Origin: a bacterium (Candidatus Blackallbacteria) CG13_big_fil_rev_8_21_14_2_50_49_14
Lineage (GTDB): Bacteria > Cyanobacteriota > Sericytochromatia > UBA7694
DNA length: 58,043 bases
Reading direction: 5' to 3'
NCBI GenBank assembly: GCA_002783405.1
Contig: PFGG01000039.1
Location: 1 to 58,043 of the forward strand
In this document: positions 43,516 to 52,995 of the stretch, piece after piece
Layout: every line of letters starts with the position of its first letter
Position numbering within the stretch: position 1 is the stretch's first letter
The notes under the pieces: generated by a model
Seen by the model: only the letters and a program-made list of their open reading frames with translations
Database searches by the model: none
What the model was told of the DNA's origin: nothing
Made by a program: the position numbers and the translations under genes

Positions 43516-43524
43516 GGAGACCCT

Positions 43525-44181
43525 GTGCATCCCCAACTCGAAATTTACCCCAATGTGCACTGGCACCCCGAAAACAGCCAGGTCGATCCCTGGGTTATTT
43601 TGGGAAAAGCGCCACGAAATCAAGCGCCTGGAGAATCGGCCCTCTATCTCGGCCCCCATGCCACTCTGCGCAGTTTTAGCACGCTCTATGCCGGCAGCAC
43701 AATCGGAAAAGGCTTGCAAACGGGCCACGGTGTCATGATTCGTGAAGACAATCTGATTGGCGAAGATGTGAGTATAGGCACCCACTCGGTCTTGGAATAT
43801 GGCAACCGGATCGGCAACCGGGTGCGTATCCACAGCCATTGTTTTCTGGAAAGAGTCATGCTTGAAGATGAGGTGTTCTTAGGCCCCCATGTGGTCTTTA
43901 CCGATGATCCCCACCCCATCTGTCCGCGTTACCAGGACTGTAAGCCGCCCACACGGATAGGTTTCAGAACCCGCATCGGAGCAAATACAACGCTGGTACC
44001 CGGTTTGGTGATTGGCAGCAATTGTTTGATTGGCGCAGGCTCGGTTGTGACTGAGAATCTACCTGACAATTGCGTTGCGGCAGGGAATCCTGCCCGGATT
44101 CTTAAACCGATTGACGAACTGGTCTGTTGGCCCGGCTTCTATAGCAAACCCTATGCTTGGTTAGAGAAGGATTTTGAATAA
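43525..44181 (+). CDS. Left-handed beta-helix (hexapeptide-repeat) acyltransferase
   Basis: The 218-residue protein shows hexapeptide repeats from about residue 40 to 190 ([LIV]Gxxxx units such as IGKGLQTGHGVMIREDNLIGEDVSIGTH). An EDEVFLGPHVVFTDDPHPICPRY element and the closing GAGSVVTENLPDNCVAAGNPARIL follow, as in sugar N-acetyltransferases of the WbpD/WlbB type. This fits acetyl transfer to a nucleotide sugar in surface polysaccharide synthesis. GGAG precedes the GTG start. It sits nine bases after mreD, so the mre operon may continue into it. Confidence 0.85.
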   Translation: MHPQLEIYPNVHWHPENSQVDPWVILGKAPRNQAPGESALYLGPHATLRSFSTLYAGSTIGKGLQTGHGVMIREDNLIGEDVSIGTHSVLEYGNRIGNRVRIHSHCFLERVMLEDEVFLGPHVVFTDDPHPICPRYQDCKPPTRIGFRTRIGANTTLVPGLVIGSNCLIGAGSVVTENLPDNCVAAGNPARILKPIDELVCWPGFYSKPYAWLEKDFE

Positions 44182-44249
44182 ACTGCGAAGAACGATATGG
44201 TATTCTGAGTTTAAAAGAAGCAAATTTTTCAAACTGCGTGGTGAGTTGA

Positions 44250-45245
44250 ATGGATTTTAAACAACTGATGACGATGCGTGATGAAATTGGCTCACTGTCA
44301 TCAAAACGCCACAGGGAATCGGATGTAAGTTTTCTCAATGGCATGAATTTGCTGGAAAAAGCCTATGAGCGGCAATTTCAAGACAAGGAACTGCTCTTGA
44401 AAGCGTCTGAAGCCTTTATGCAAGCCATCCAAAACAACCGCATGAATCCTGACCCCTATGTCGGTATTGCTTACCTGTTTTTGCTCCTCAACAATACGAA
44501 CAAAGCCATCCGTTATTTGAACGAAGCACGCAGAGTTGCACCAAGCCATGAGAACGCAAGACTCTTACTCGATTCTATTCTTGAAAAAGAAGAAATCGAA
44601 AAAGAGATGACGGGTGAGGTCTCAGAGGAGCAACCCTTTGCAGAAACGATCGCTTTTGCTGGCGATCACCTCCCTGTCTTGGGGCCAGATCATGATTTTG
44701 ACGCACTCTATGACGATTTGGAAGCCCTCTTGATGGAAGAATCCAGAAAGCTAATGGATGAACCCTTTGATGCCCGCCCCTCACTTCAAGCAGAAAACTT
44801 AGGTCCAATAGAAGTGCGCCTCACGCAACTCAGTAAAATATACAAGCATCTCGATCAACAGCTAAGCATTCTCGATCAAGAGATCGACACCTCAGAATTA
44901 AGGGTCAGATTGCGTCCTTTGGATGTCATGAAAAGACGGATGGAACAGGTCTTAAGCACCACAAAATCATTACAGGAAATTCAAAGCAGTTCCCGTCTGG
45001 CAAATAAATCTGCACAGCAATTGTTTCGTACAATCCTATCGATTCAAACCCGCGAAGAAGCAAAGCTTCAGGAACAATCCCTTGAAAAACTGCTCGATGA
45101 ATGCGATCGGATTGCTGATATGCTCGATGCCATTTCTGAAAATGGCTTTTCTATTGCTGAAATCGAAGACGATTATCAACAATTGGTAGGAACCGTTGAA
45201 ACCTGTCAGGATTTATTGGATGAACGGAATGAATCTCTGATATAG
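44250..45245 (+). CDS. TPR/helical protein of unknown function
   Basis: The 331-residue protein has TPR-like units in its first third (NLLEKAYERQFQDKELLLKASEAFMQAIQNNRMNPDPYVGIAYLFLLLNNTNKAIRYLNEARRVAP). A Glu-rich linker leads to an amphipathic helical C-terminal half with heptad-like LSKIYKHLDQQLSILDQEIDT. No enzyme motif is seen. It precedes pdxH by 13 bases, so the two are one transcript. A role in protein interaction is likely but not specified. Confidence 0.6.
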   Translation: MDFKQLMTMRDEIGSLSSKRHRESDVSFLNGMNLLEKAYERQFQDKELLLKASEAFMQAIQNNRMNPDPYVGIAYLFLLLNNTNKAIRYLNEARRVAPSHENARLLLDSILEKEEIEKEMTGEVSEEQPFAETIAFAGDHLPVLGPDHDFDALYDDLEALLMEESRKLMDEPFDARPSLQAENLGPIEVRLTQLSKIYKHLDQQLSILDQEIDTSELRVRLRPLDVMKRRMEQVLSTTKSLQEIQSSSRLANKSAQQLFRTILSIQTREEAKLQEQSLEKLLDECDRIADMLDAISENGFSIAEIEDDYQQLVGTVETCQDLLDERNESLI

Positions 45246-45258
45246 GAGGGACTATAAA

Positions 45259-45903
45259 ATGAAGGAAAAATTTGCTGAATTAAGAAAAGAGTACCGCCAA
45301 GAAACTTTGACTGAAGCCGATCTCAAGGCCAATCCCTTTGAACAATTTCATTATTGGCTTGCTCAGAGTATCCAGGCCGGACTCACCGAACCCAATGCCA
45401 TGATTCTCAGTACAGCCTCGCTTCAAGGGATTCCAAGCAGCCGAACCGTTCTCTTGAAGGAACTCGATACTGAAGGCTTTGTCTTTTTTACCAATTACGC
45501 CAGTCGCAAAGGACAAGAAATCGCAGAAAATGCACAGGTTTCACTCCTCTTCTATTGGCCAGAACTTGAGCGACAGGTGCGAATTCAAGGGCAGGCAGAG
45601 AAACTGACAACAGAGGAATCAGATACCTATTTTGCTTCCCGTCCGCGGGGAAGCCAATTGGGCGCATGGGCTTCCAAACAAAGTGAAGTGATTTCAGGGC
45701 GGGAAACGCTTGAAGACCGTCTGAAAAGCTTGGAAACTCAATTTGCGGACAGCTCCATTCCCCGTCCTGAATTTTGGGGGGGATACAGAGTAAAGCCTTC
45801 GGAAATCGAGTTTTGGCAAGGCCGACCCAACCGTTTGCATGATCGACTCAGTTTCCGAAAATCGGCCGCTCTGGCGTGGCAAGTGTTCAGACTCAGCCCT
45901 TAA
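45259..45903 (+). CDS. pdxH: Pyridoxamine 5'-phosphate oxidase
   Basis: The 214-residue protein matches PdxH along its length: EFRKEYRQETLTEADLKANPFEQFHYWLAQ, AMILSTASLQGIPSSRTVLLKELDTEGFVFFTNYASRKGQEI, VSLLFYWPELERQVRIQGQAEKL, and the FMN-binding end FWQGRPNRLHDRLSF. It oxidises pyridoxine or pyridoxamine phosphate to pyridoxal phosphate with FMN and O2. AGGAGGG lies about nine bases before the ATG. A strong terminator follows. Confidence 0.95.
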   Translation: MKEKFAELRKEYRQETLTEADLKANPFEQFHYWLAQSIQAGLTEPNAMILSTASLQGIPSSRTVLLKELDTEGFVFFTNYASRKGQEIAENAQVSLLFYWPELERQVRIQGQAEKLTTEESDTYFASRPRGSQLGAWASKQSEVISGRETLEDRLKSLETQFADSSIPRPEFWGGYRVKPSEIEFWQGRPNRLHDRLSFRKSAALAWQVFRLSP

Positions 45904-45914
45904 AGAACGCTCTG

Positions 45915-45941
45915 AAAAAGCCCCCCCTTGAGGGGCTTTTT
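45915..45941. terminator. Bidirectional terminator after pdxH
   Basis: AAAAAGCCCC and GGGGCTTTTT form a ten-base stem around CCCTTGA, 12 bases after the pdxH stop. A-run and T-run on both sides allow it to serve both the plus-strand operon and the convergent minus-strand gene, whose stop lies 27 bases beyond. Confidence 0.9.
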
Positions 45942-45967
45942 GACTGAATGGGTAGATTGAGCCAGTG

Positions 45968-46609
45968 TCAGAAAGGGATCTTCTTGCCTTGGGCATCCAA
46001 ATAGGTTTCATGGTAATTTTTGCGTAAGTTCAAACTCAAATCAAAGGGAGCTGGCGTTTCAGCTCCAAAACGCAAACTCTGAAGTTTGGACTGTTTGACT
46101 TGAAAAAAATAGCCCTGGGTTTCCAACTGAAACTCACGTTCAGGAAGAATCATTTTTTCACCGTTATACCAGGGCAAGAGCGCAAGACGTGCAGGCACCG
46201 AAAATTTGAGCGTACAGATTTTATCACAGCTGAGGGTCAATGCTGTGGGGATCTGTACATTCTGAGAACGGTAGAGCCCCTTGATTTGAAATCCACCCTT
46301 CACTTCGCCCGATTTTTTGGTAGCGAGATCTGCAATATAACGCAAAGTACGTGGATCTCCCCCATGCAGATAGGGAATTTCAAATTGCAGGGTTTCAGCA
46401 TTCACGAGCGGGTCATGCCTGACGACATGCTTGCGCTGCTGCATTTTTTGGACCGTCTGAAACTTGCGATCATGTTTGTCCACAAAATAAATGGCGGCAG
46501 CAAACCCAGCAATCAGAAGACCCGACATGCCAATCCCAAAGATGCCTAAAATCAAGCGATAGGCCCGCTTAAACTCAGCGTTCTCTTGGACTTCGGACTC
46601 AATTTCCAT
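45968..46609 (-). CDS. Single-pass membrane protein of unknown function
   Basis: The 213-residue protein has a short acidic N terminus, a membrane helix at about 18-42 (YRLILGIFGIGMSGLLIAGFAAAIYFV), and then an outer domain of beta character with two Cys in LSCDKICTLKF. I recognise no family. GGGAGAAT lies eight bases before the ATG. It could be a sensor or an envelope-assembly part; neither is supported. Confidence 0.5.
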   Translation of the reverse strand: MEIESEVQENAEFKRAYRLILGIFGIGMSGLLIAGFAAAIYFVDKHDRKFQTVQKMQQRKHVVRHDPLVNAETLQFEIPYLHGGDPRTLRYIADLATKKSGEVKGGFQIKGLYRSQNVQIPTALTLSCDKICTLKFSVPARLALLPWYNGEKMILPEREFQLETQGYFFQVKQSKLQSLRFGAETPAPFDLSLNLRKNYHETYLDAQGKKIPF

Positions 46610-46771
46610 GGTTCATTCTCCCACACAGACTGGATGTCCTGATCTTAATTTGGGAGTGGATAAATTACCAGCGTTTAGTCTGAATATTTTGCGATATTTT
46701 AAAAATTTCAGGATTATTTTTTTAAATTAGCAGATTTAAGCGAGTTCAAAAGTGACCCAAAGCACAGGGGC

Positions 46772-48331
46772 TTAATTTCTGGAAGACAAGCCAATCGTAA
46801 TCCAAAGAGAATTTTCGCCATAATCTGAACTTTTTGCCTGATAGATGCCAATACCAGCCACGTTTACCTTGCGTTTAACGATTTGCAGCTTGTATTTCGA
46901 TAATTTCTCAAGTGCATCATCAAGAGAGTCAGCCAAGACCAAAATGGCCTGCACCTCTTCTCCGTAACGCAACTGCGACAAGCGTTGGTTAAAATTTTGC
47001 CCCCCCACCTGGTATTTTAGTTGATCTTCCATTGCCATGGCATAACTGTGCTGCAGGGCTGCTTCATGAAGTGTTGCATCTTCAATAAAGGGGCTGAGAC
47101 GTTTGCTCATACGCTGCTGGTTCATCCATTTTAATATTTTTTCTGAGGAAGTTTGGGCATCCACCAAAGGTGCTTTGCGCTGGAACAATTGGGTTATAAA
47201 GTAATAGGTTCCATTATAATAGACCCCCACGCCCAAATGGGTAAAGCGGGAATCGAGAATATTCGCTCGGTGCCCAGGACTGTTCATGAGCCGATGATGG
47301 GCCCCTTCTACAGAGAGATCAAAGGCAATATTTTCACCCACCTGCCCTGTTCCGCCTGCGCGGTGGAAACGCTCATTGGGATCTTCACCTTTGGGATTCA
47401 AATGGGCAAAAAAACGATTTTTGGCCATGTCTTCGCTGTGTTTCCAGGAAACATAGTCCAAAAGGTCATTTTCTTTCAGCTCAGGTAAATTGTGTTTGAG
47501 CCGTTCCTGATTGATCAGAAAAACCAGTTTGCGGGCAGCTTCCAAAGTGGTTGCAAACTGTTCTTTCAAAGGGCTGGGGGAGGGTTCTGCAAGCGGGTAG
47601 GTTTTACCAACATAAACGGGCAAGATGCTCCCCACACGCGGCCCCTCAATGGGATCATCCACCAGTAATTCCAAAGTGTATTTGCCTTTGCCTTGGTTCA
47701 TCGGGATCTCAAAAATAAAGCTCTGGTTACTTCTCAATAAATTTGGAAAGGTTTTGACCTGGCCATTGGGCAAGGTGACGGGCATGCGGGGGCGAAAATA
47801 GGGTTCAAAGACACGTCCTTTGATACGCAGAAGATTGCCGGGATTTTGTTGGCGTGGAATCGGTTCAAACTGTGCAAAGTGCTGCAAATAAATCAAGGTA
47901 AACCAAATCCCTTTTTCAGGGTGCTCGGGATCGCGCAGATGAACCCCCACACCTGCATGGGTCGCCGTTTTTTCTAAGAGTTGCGTATTTTTTTGAAGCT
48001 GAGAAAAAACTTCGGTCAGAGAATAATCCAAGACAATCAGGGCATTGACCTGTCGCCCCGTAACGCGTTGATAGGCCAATTGGTGTTCAAGCGAACCTCG
48101 GTTGGGTGAGCGCAAATCGAAAAAATCTTTGGCCGCCATCTCATCACTGTGCTGACGAGCCACCTCGCTGGCCAGGCGATCCAATTTGACAGGGGACAGC
48201 TTCATGCGTTGCCGGTACTGGTTCACCATATTCAGCAGTTGATACTCAGCCATCAAGACCCTATTTTGGGCTAAAACAGGGGAGGTAAGGGCCATAAAAA
48301 AGAACAGGCTAATTACGAAAACAGAACGCAT
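46772..48331 (-). CDS. Secreted protein with three CAP (SCP/PR1-like) modules
   Basis: The 519-residue protein has a signal peptide (MRSVFVISLFFFMALTSPVLA) and three related segments. The middle one (about 265-390) is a canonical CAP domain: NQERLKHNLPELKENDLLDYVSWKHSEDMAKNRFFAHLNPKGEDPNERF, GENIAFD, and MNSPGHRANILDSRFTHLGVGV, with the His/Glu set of the family. The first (about 25-145) and third (about 395-518) keep the pattern Hx(S)xxM but lack the HRxNIL segment. A beta linker lies between the first two. GGAG lies five bases before the ATG at 48331; the frame starts at 48358. Confidence 0.75.
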   Translation of the reverse strand: MRSVFVISLFFFMALTSPVLAQNRVLMAEYQLLNMVNQYRQRMKLSPVKLDRLASEVARQHSDEMAAKDFFDLRSPNRGSLEHQLAYQRVTGRQVNALIVLDYSLTEVFSQLQKNTQLLEKTATHAGVGVHLRDPEHPEKGIWFTLIYLQHFAQFEPIPRQQNPGNLLRIKGRVFEPYFRPRMPVTLPNGQVKTFPNLLRSNQSFIFEIPMNQGKGKYTLELLVDDPIEGPRVGSILPVYVGKTYPLAEPSPSPLKEQFATTLEAARKLVFLINQERLKHNLPELKENDLLDYVSWKHSEDMAKNRFFAHLNPKGEDPNERFHRAGGTGQVGENIAFDLSVEGAHHRLMNSPGHRANILDSRFTHLGVGVYYNGTYYFITQLFQRKAPLVDAQTSSEKILKWMNQQRMSKRLSPFIEDATLHEAALQHSYAMAMEDQLKYQVGGQNFNQRLSQLRYGEEVQAILVLADSLDDALEKLSKYKLQIVKRKVNVAGIGIYQAKSSDYGENSLWITIGLSSRN

Positions 48332-48531
48332 TGGACTCCAGCTTAAATCAATGGGCAAGACTGAATACAGAGACGCAGAAAAGAATCACGAAGTTCCAGC
48401 CTAAATCAAAAAAAATCGCCAATAAAATTAAAATTTCTAACCCATTGACGCAGAGAGCAGAAGCGTCAATAATAGGCCTTAATCTGTTATCAGATTCAAT
48501 ATCAAGATTCTGGAAGGAAATCCACATCCCA

Positions 48532-49794
48532 GTGAAAAAAATCCCGTCGTCATTGACTTTTAACCGAATTCATCAATTACAGGAAAACCTGCGTGCCGTC
48601 CCCGAAAAATACTATGGCAGCAGTTTTTATCTTTTTAGCGAAACCGCCTTGGCCGAAGCTGCAGAAAATTTTGAAAACTGCCTGCCCGGCGTTACTCCTT
48701 TCTACGCAATTAAAGCCAATGACCGACCTGAAATTCTCAGTTTTCTCGCCCATCGGGGCTGGAGCTTTGATGCTGCCTCTGCTGCAGAAGTCTATAAACT
48801 TGCAGAATTGGGCGTAAGTGGTGAACGTATTATTCTTGCCAATCCCTTCAAAGACAAACCCACGGTTGAAAGCATCTTAAACCATGCGGTGTGCATGACC
48901 ACTGCCGATTCACCTGAAGAATTACAAAAATTAGCACGTGCCTTTGCAAACGCTCCCCATCAGCCCAAAGTATTGATCAGAATTACCCTGCCTTCAGAAG
49001 GGGTACAAACCGATCTCGGAGTCAAATTTGGTTGCCCTCCCATTCAAGCCGTCAAACTTTTGGAAATGTGTCTGGAATTGGGTCTGAAAGCCGAAGGCAT
49101 CAGTTTCCATGTCGGAACTCAGTCCTGGAACCCTGAAAATTATGCGCGCCATCTCGAAGGAGCAATCTGGGTCTTAAAAGAATTTGCTTACCGCACAGGC
49201 CTTGAATTGAAACTGATTGATATCGGCGGAGGCTTTCCCTGGGGCTCAGCAGATGGCAGCGGGCCAGAACAGGTTATGAAGCTCTTGAATGCCGTTGGTG
49301 AAATGACACGTCTTGCCCAAGCCGAAGGCTATGTACTCCAGGCCCAACCCGGACGCGTGATCTGTGCAGGGGCTTATACCTTGGTCAGCACCGTGATTGG
49401 CAAAGCCAACCGCAACGGACGTCCCTGGTTTTATCTGAGCGATGGGGTCTACGGAGCCTATAATGGGGTACTCTATGATCACCAACCCTATCTGTTTTTG
49501 CCTGTCAACCGTTCTATTGAGAGTCTGAGAGAAAACGTAAGTGAATCAGTGGTCTGTGGCCCAACCTGTGATGGCGTCGATATCATGGCCCGTGATATTT
49601 CCCTGCCAGAGGATTTGGAAGTGGGAGAATACCTTTTCAGCCCCGATATTGGTGCCTACAGCATGGTGGCAGCCTCACAATTCAATGGGTTTGCCCAGGC
49701 CCCAATTCTCTCACAGGCCAACCTGGAAAGGGAAATTCTCTTGCATATCGAGCCAACAGAACCCTCAGAGCTCAATCTGCCACTTGCCGTTTAA
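48532..49794 (+). CDS. Ornithine/diaminopimelate decarboxylase-family PLP enzyme
   Basis: The 420-residue group IV decarboxylase has the PLP lysine in PFYAIKANDRPEIL, the FDAASAAEV motif, GVQTDLGVKFG, the Gly-rich phosphate loop IDIGGGFPWGSADG, VLQAQPGRVICAGAYTLVS, and the catalytic Cys in VCGPTCDGVDI. CGPTCDxxD and the end GAYSMVAASQFNGF match ornithine decarboxylases better than LysA, so it likely makes putrescine. The frame is open back to 48331, but that stretch is low in quality; GTG at 48532 gives the usual length, with GGAAGG 14 bases upstream. Confidence 0.8.
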   Translation: MKKIPSSLTFNRIHQLQENLRAVPEKYYGSSFYLFSETALAEAAENFENCLPGVTPFYAIKANDRPEILSFLAHRGWSFDAASAAEVYKLAELGVSGERIILANPFKDKPTVESILNHAVCMTTADSPEELQKLARAFANAPHQPKVLIRITLPSEGVQTDLGVKFGCPPIQAVKLLEMCLELGLKAEGISFHVGTQSWNPENYARHLEGAIWVLKEFAYRTGLELKLIDIGGGFPWGSADGSGPEQVMKLLNAVGEMTRLAQAEGYVLQAQPGRVICAGAYTLVSTVIGKANRNGRPWFYLSDGVYGAYNGVLYDHQPYLFLPVNRSIESLRENVSESVVCGPTCDGVDIMARDISLPEDLEVGEYLFSPDIGAYSMVAASQFNGFAQAPILSQANLEREILLHIEPTEPSELNLPLAV

Positions 49795-49797
49795 AGC

Positions 49798-50385
49798 TTA
49801 AAATGCAGGATCCGATTTGAGCAGGCTGTATAGCTTGATATCGTGATACTCCTCTTTGAAAAAGGCTTTCTGACGCATCAAGCCTTCACAGAACCAGCCC
49901 AGTTTTTCCAGGCACTTCTGTGAAGGCAGATTGCGGCTTTCACATTGGGCTTCAAAGCGATTCAGTTCCATGCTTTTAAACCCCCAGTCAATCAGGGCTT
50001 TTAGGGCTTCCTGCATATAGCCCTTGCCCCAATAGGATTGCCCCAGACTGAAACCAATTTCAGCACTGGCAAATTCAGGCAACCACCAGATAAAACCAAA
50101 AAATCCAATCAAGGTATGATCGGCGGTGAAGATACCCCATTCAAGATATTGGCCCTGATCATAGAGATCGATCACGGCCTGAATATAGGATTGGGTTTCT
50201 GCCAGCGTCGTTTGCGTTTCCCAGCGATTATAACGGGAGACCTCAGGGTCTGACATGATCGCAAACAGCCCCTCTGCATCCGACAGGGTCAGGGGACGAA
50301 AAGTCAAGCGGGGTGTTTTTTCTCGCGCGAAACTGTGCAAAAGGCTGGGAATCTGTTCAAAACTTAAGCGGCCGGGATTTGACAT
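49798..50385 (-). CDS. GNAT-family N-acetyltransferase (RimJ/RimL-type)
   Basis: The 195-residue protein has the RimJ-like pattern: TPRLTFRPLTLSDAEGLFAIMSDPEVSRYNRWE, an acetyl-CoA-binding ASAEIGFSLGQSYWGKGYMQEALKALIDWGF, LNRFEAQCESRNLPSQKCLEKLGWFCEGLMRQ. It transfers acetyl groups to an amine, perhaps an N-terminal alpha-amine or small molecule. Its end is four bases from the stop of the ornithine-decarboxylase-family gene, convergent. AAAGG sits about 13 bases before the ATG. Confidence 0.85.
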   Translation of the reverse strand: MSNPGRLSFEQIPSLLHSFAREKTPRLTFRPLTLSDAEGLFAIMSDPEVSRYNRWETQTTLAETQSYIQAVIDLYDQGQYLEWGIFTADHTLIGFFGFIWWLPEFASAEIGFSLGQSYWGKGYMQEALKALIDWGFKSMELNRFEAQCESRNLPSQKCLEKLGWFCEGLMRQKAFFKEEYHDIKLYSLLKSDPAF

Positions 50386-50436
50386 AAATAGAGTTTACCT
50401 TTTTGCGTGAAATGGGCTGATCAGGCACATTATAGC

Positions 50437-52323
50437 TCAGCTGACGCGCTCCAGCGTATAGGGAGCCCCGCGCCAGTTTTTGCGATACACACTTGTTTTT
50501 TTTTCAAGCTGCAAGGTTTCCCCCACTAAAAGCCCCTGATAGACTTCCCAGAGATTATACCCCAAGCCCAAACCAGCAACTTCCTGGTGGTGCAACAATT
50601 GTATAAAGACCCGGTTATAGGCCAGACAATCCTTTAATAAATCAGGGGGAAGCTTCAGATTGCTTAAACCCACGCTCAAGGCAGCTTCAGCTTCACGGCC
50701 AAATTGCGCAAGCAAACCCTGATAGACCAAATGCCGCAGCGCCCATTCATAGGGTTGCCACCATTTTTTCTGTAGATAGGCTTCAGGCCCTTCGGAATAC
50801 TCAAGATCGCCTGACTGGATCGCTTCAGCCTTGGCGCAGAACTGTCTCCAGATCTGATTGAGCAAGGGCCAGGGGGAATCCTGCCGCATAAAGCATTCAA
50901 AGAGCTGGCGATAGGGAATTCCCCATTGCGTATGCAACATCATCAAGGCCATACGGGCCACCCCTGGGGTGAAGAAAAGAAAATGCACAAGATAGCCAAA
51001 GGCTTTGGCTTTGACCCAGTCCTTGCGGGGCAGGGTCTGCGTGGCAATCACCAGTTCGAGATATTCATCCCGCTCAGGGTCTGGTGCGTAGACAGGCGTA
51101 TGCAGATAGACCGTACGCGATTGCACCGTTTGCATCCCATGCAAGGCGCGGTAGGCGGGATCTGCCATTTCAGCATTGGGAAGAATATTGGCAGAATAGA
51201 TTTTAATCTCATGGTATTGCCCATGTTCAATCAAAGTACAAATGCCCGAAATAAAGGAATCCAGCGTTTCACCCGGCAAACCCAGGATCATATCGGTATA
51301 GGCTTTGATGCGCGAACGCATCAAACGCTGGCGCAGATCGCGGTAATAATCCAAGGAAATATTCTGGCGTTTGACTTCTTTTAAAACCACAGGGCTGAGC
51401 GACTGCATCGAGAGGGTGACATCGGTATCCAGCCCCGCTTCAGCCAGAATTTTATGCACTTCAAAGGCCCGATCGGTCACATTTTTGGTATTCTGAACCA
51501 CCAAAGCACGGGGAAAGCCTGTTGCCTGCCGCACCTTTGCAGCGTAACGGGCAAGCTCCAAATCCCGTTTCAATAGCCCAAAATTGGCATCACAACAAAA
51601 GATATACTCAATCTGGTGCTGGGCAAACCAATTCAATTCAGACTCCAGGCGTTTCTGATCAAAGCCGTAAACTTTGCTTTGGGTGGCTGAGCCCCAATCA
51701 CAAAAACTACAGGTAAAAGGGCAGCCCCGGTTCGTCTCCCAGAGAATAGCCCATTTTTTCTCAGGCTCTGCCTGCATCAAGGGCTCAAAAACACCTGCAA
51801 GATAGGGCGAGGGCAAGCGGTCCAAATCTTTGCTGCGAGCTGCGGGGGGGCGGGTCTGAAAATTCCCCTCAGAATCCAGCCAACTCAGGCTGGAAAGCCC
51901 TGACCAATCCTTGAGCGGCAAGGCTTCCAATATTTCAAGAAACCGGGCCTCTCCCTCGCCGTGGACACAGAGATCTATACAGGGATTTTCGCGTAAAAAG
52001 GTTTCGGCCTGGTTGGGTACTTGGGGCCCACCAAAAACAATCAGGGTCTGCGGCGAAAGCTCCCGCAAGCGGCGCGCAATCGCCAGGGAACGCTGAATAT
52101 TCCAGACATAGGCACTGAAACCAACAAGATCAGCGCCCTGAAGCTGTTCACAGGCTTCAGACACCGAACTGAATTCACAGAGAGGCAAAAGAAACTGGTA
52201 GCGTTCAGGTTGAGACGCATAGGCCTGAACATAGGCCTGAAGGAGTCCTGCCACATAGGGCAGATAGGGGCGGGCCCCACTGTTCAATTGTACCAAACCA
52301 ATTTTTAGTTTTCCCGAATGCAT
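50437..52323 (-). CDS. B12-binding-domain radical SAM protein
   Basis: The 628-residue protein has an N-terminal cobalamin-binding-like Rossmann region (about 5-125; LVGFSAYVWNIQRSLAIARRLRELSP, LIVFGGPQVPN, CVHGEGEARFLEIL). It lacks the DxHxxG lower-ligand motif as far as I can see. A radical SAM core follows with TNRGCPFTCSFCDWG, whose Cys (201, 205, 208) bind the 4Fe-4S cluster. The C-terminal 250 residues are helical and not assigned. Related proteins alter peptides, lipids or small metabolites. The ATG at 52323 was preferred over the earlier frame start. No partner gene adjoins. Confidence 0.85.
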   Translation of the reverse strand: MHSGKLKIGLVQLNSGARPYLPYVAGLLQAYVQAYASQPERYQFLLPLCEFSSVSEACEQLQGADLVGFSAYVWNIQRSLAIARRLRELSPQTLIVFGGPQVPNQAETFLRENPCIDLCVHGEGEARFLEILEALPLKDWSGLSSLSWLDSEGNFQTRPPAARSKDLDRLPSPYLAGVFEPLMQAEPEKKWAILWETNRGCPFTCSFCDWGSATQSKVYGFDQKRLESELNWFAQHQIEYIFCCDANFGLLKRDLELARYAAKVRQATGFPRALVVQNTKNVTDRAFEVHKILAEAGLDTDVTLSMQSLSPVVLKEVKRQNISLDYYRDLRQRLMRSRIKAYTDMILGLPGETLDSFISGICTLIEHGQYHEIKIYSANILPNAEMADPAYRALHGMQTVQSRTVYLHTPVYAPDPERDEYLELVIATQTLPRKDWVKAKAFGYLVHFLFFTPGVARMALMMLHTQWGIPYRQLFECFMRQDSPWPLLNQIWRQFCAKAEAIQSGDLEYSEGPEAYLQKKWWQPYEWALRHLVYQGLLAQFGREAEAALSVGLSNLKLPPDLLKDCLAYNRVFIQLLHHQEVAGLGLGYNLWEVYQGLLVGETLQLEKKTSVYRKNWRGAPYTLERVS

Positions 52324-52423
52324 CGCTTCGCCCAAATCTCTCTCCAATGCTCGCACTGAATGTATTATCCCCTGAAAATTCAAAGCTCTCAAGCTTTTCA
52401 AGCCCCCCAGCACGCTACTGAAA

Positions 52424-52690
52424 GTGGCTCACATTTCGTCCAACTTTGGCTTATTTTCTCATGACCAGCGAGATTTACTATCTGTGGTTCAAAAATCTAG
52501 GGTTACTTATCCTCAAAAAGAAGCAACAACTTCTCTAAAGCTCTCCAAACCAGCTTCTAAGTTTTCAATAATGTCCAATGCCAAGACCTCAGGGTCTGGT
52601 AAAAATCATGCAAGACCCAAATTAACAGACATTCAGGCCGAAGTTATGATGGGGATCTGCGACCTAACCGCCAAATACAAGCTCAAATAA
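52424..52690 (+). CDS. Hypothetical 88-residue protein
   Basis: The frame begins with GTG and gives a polar, Ser/Lys-rich sequence (ending ADVMMGICDLTAKYKLK-like). No ribosome site is evident and I recognise no family. It lies between the radical SAM gene (minus) and the coiled-coil membrane gene (minus), pointing the other way. It may be a chance frame. Confidence 0.25.
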   Translation: MAHISSNFGLFSHDQRDLLSVVQKSRVTYPQKEATTSLKLSKPASKFSIMSNAKTSGSGKNHARPKLTDIQAEVMMGICDLTAKYKLK

Positions 52691-52740
52691 GAGTCTTAGG
52701 GTCTATTTTGTGTCAATATCTTACTGCCTTTAAAAAGGGG

Positions 52741-52995
52741 TTAAGTATTGGGGGGCTCATGAGGGGAGGCCAGCAACTCTTTGAAAAAGGCACTGTTTTC
52801 TTGTAATAGACGCACTTGCTCGTCTTGTTCTCGCAGCCGCAATTCCAGTGCTTGAACCCGCACGGACAGGGCCTTAACCGCTGGATCAGCCTGAGCACCT
52901 GCTCCAGCAGTAATGGTTTGGGCAATTGCTTTGCCCATCGGTGACCACACCACAATGGCTACAATTGGAATCATCAACGCCAAAATGCCTTCCAT
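52741..52995 (-). CDS. Small membrane-anchored coiled-coil protein
   Basis: The 84-residue protein starts with a membrane helix (MEGILALMIPIVAIVVW). A Gly/Ala stretch follows, then a heptad-patterned coiled coil (VKALSVRVQALELRLREQDEQVRLLQENSAFFKELL). The form is like PspB or other small envelope regulators, though no motif of them is present. AGAGG lies six bases before the ATG. It appears to be a stand-alone gene. Confidence 0.55.
   Translation of the reverse strand: MEGILALMIPIVAIVVWSPMGKAIAQTITAGAGAQADPAVKALSVRVQALELRLREQDEQVRLLQENSAFFKELLASPHEPPNT

Noticed and set aside
48331-48531. Frame extension upstream of the decarboxylase
   Set aside because: The residues are not conserved in the family and the region must hold promoters for two divergent genes.
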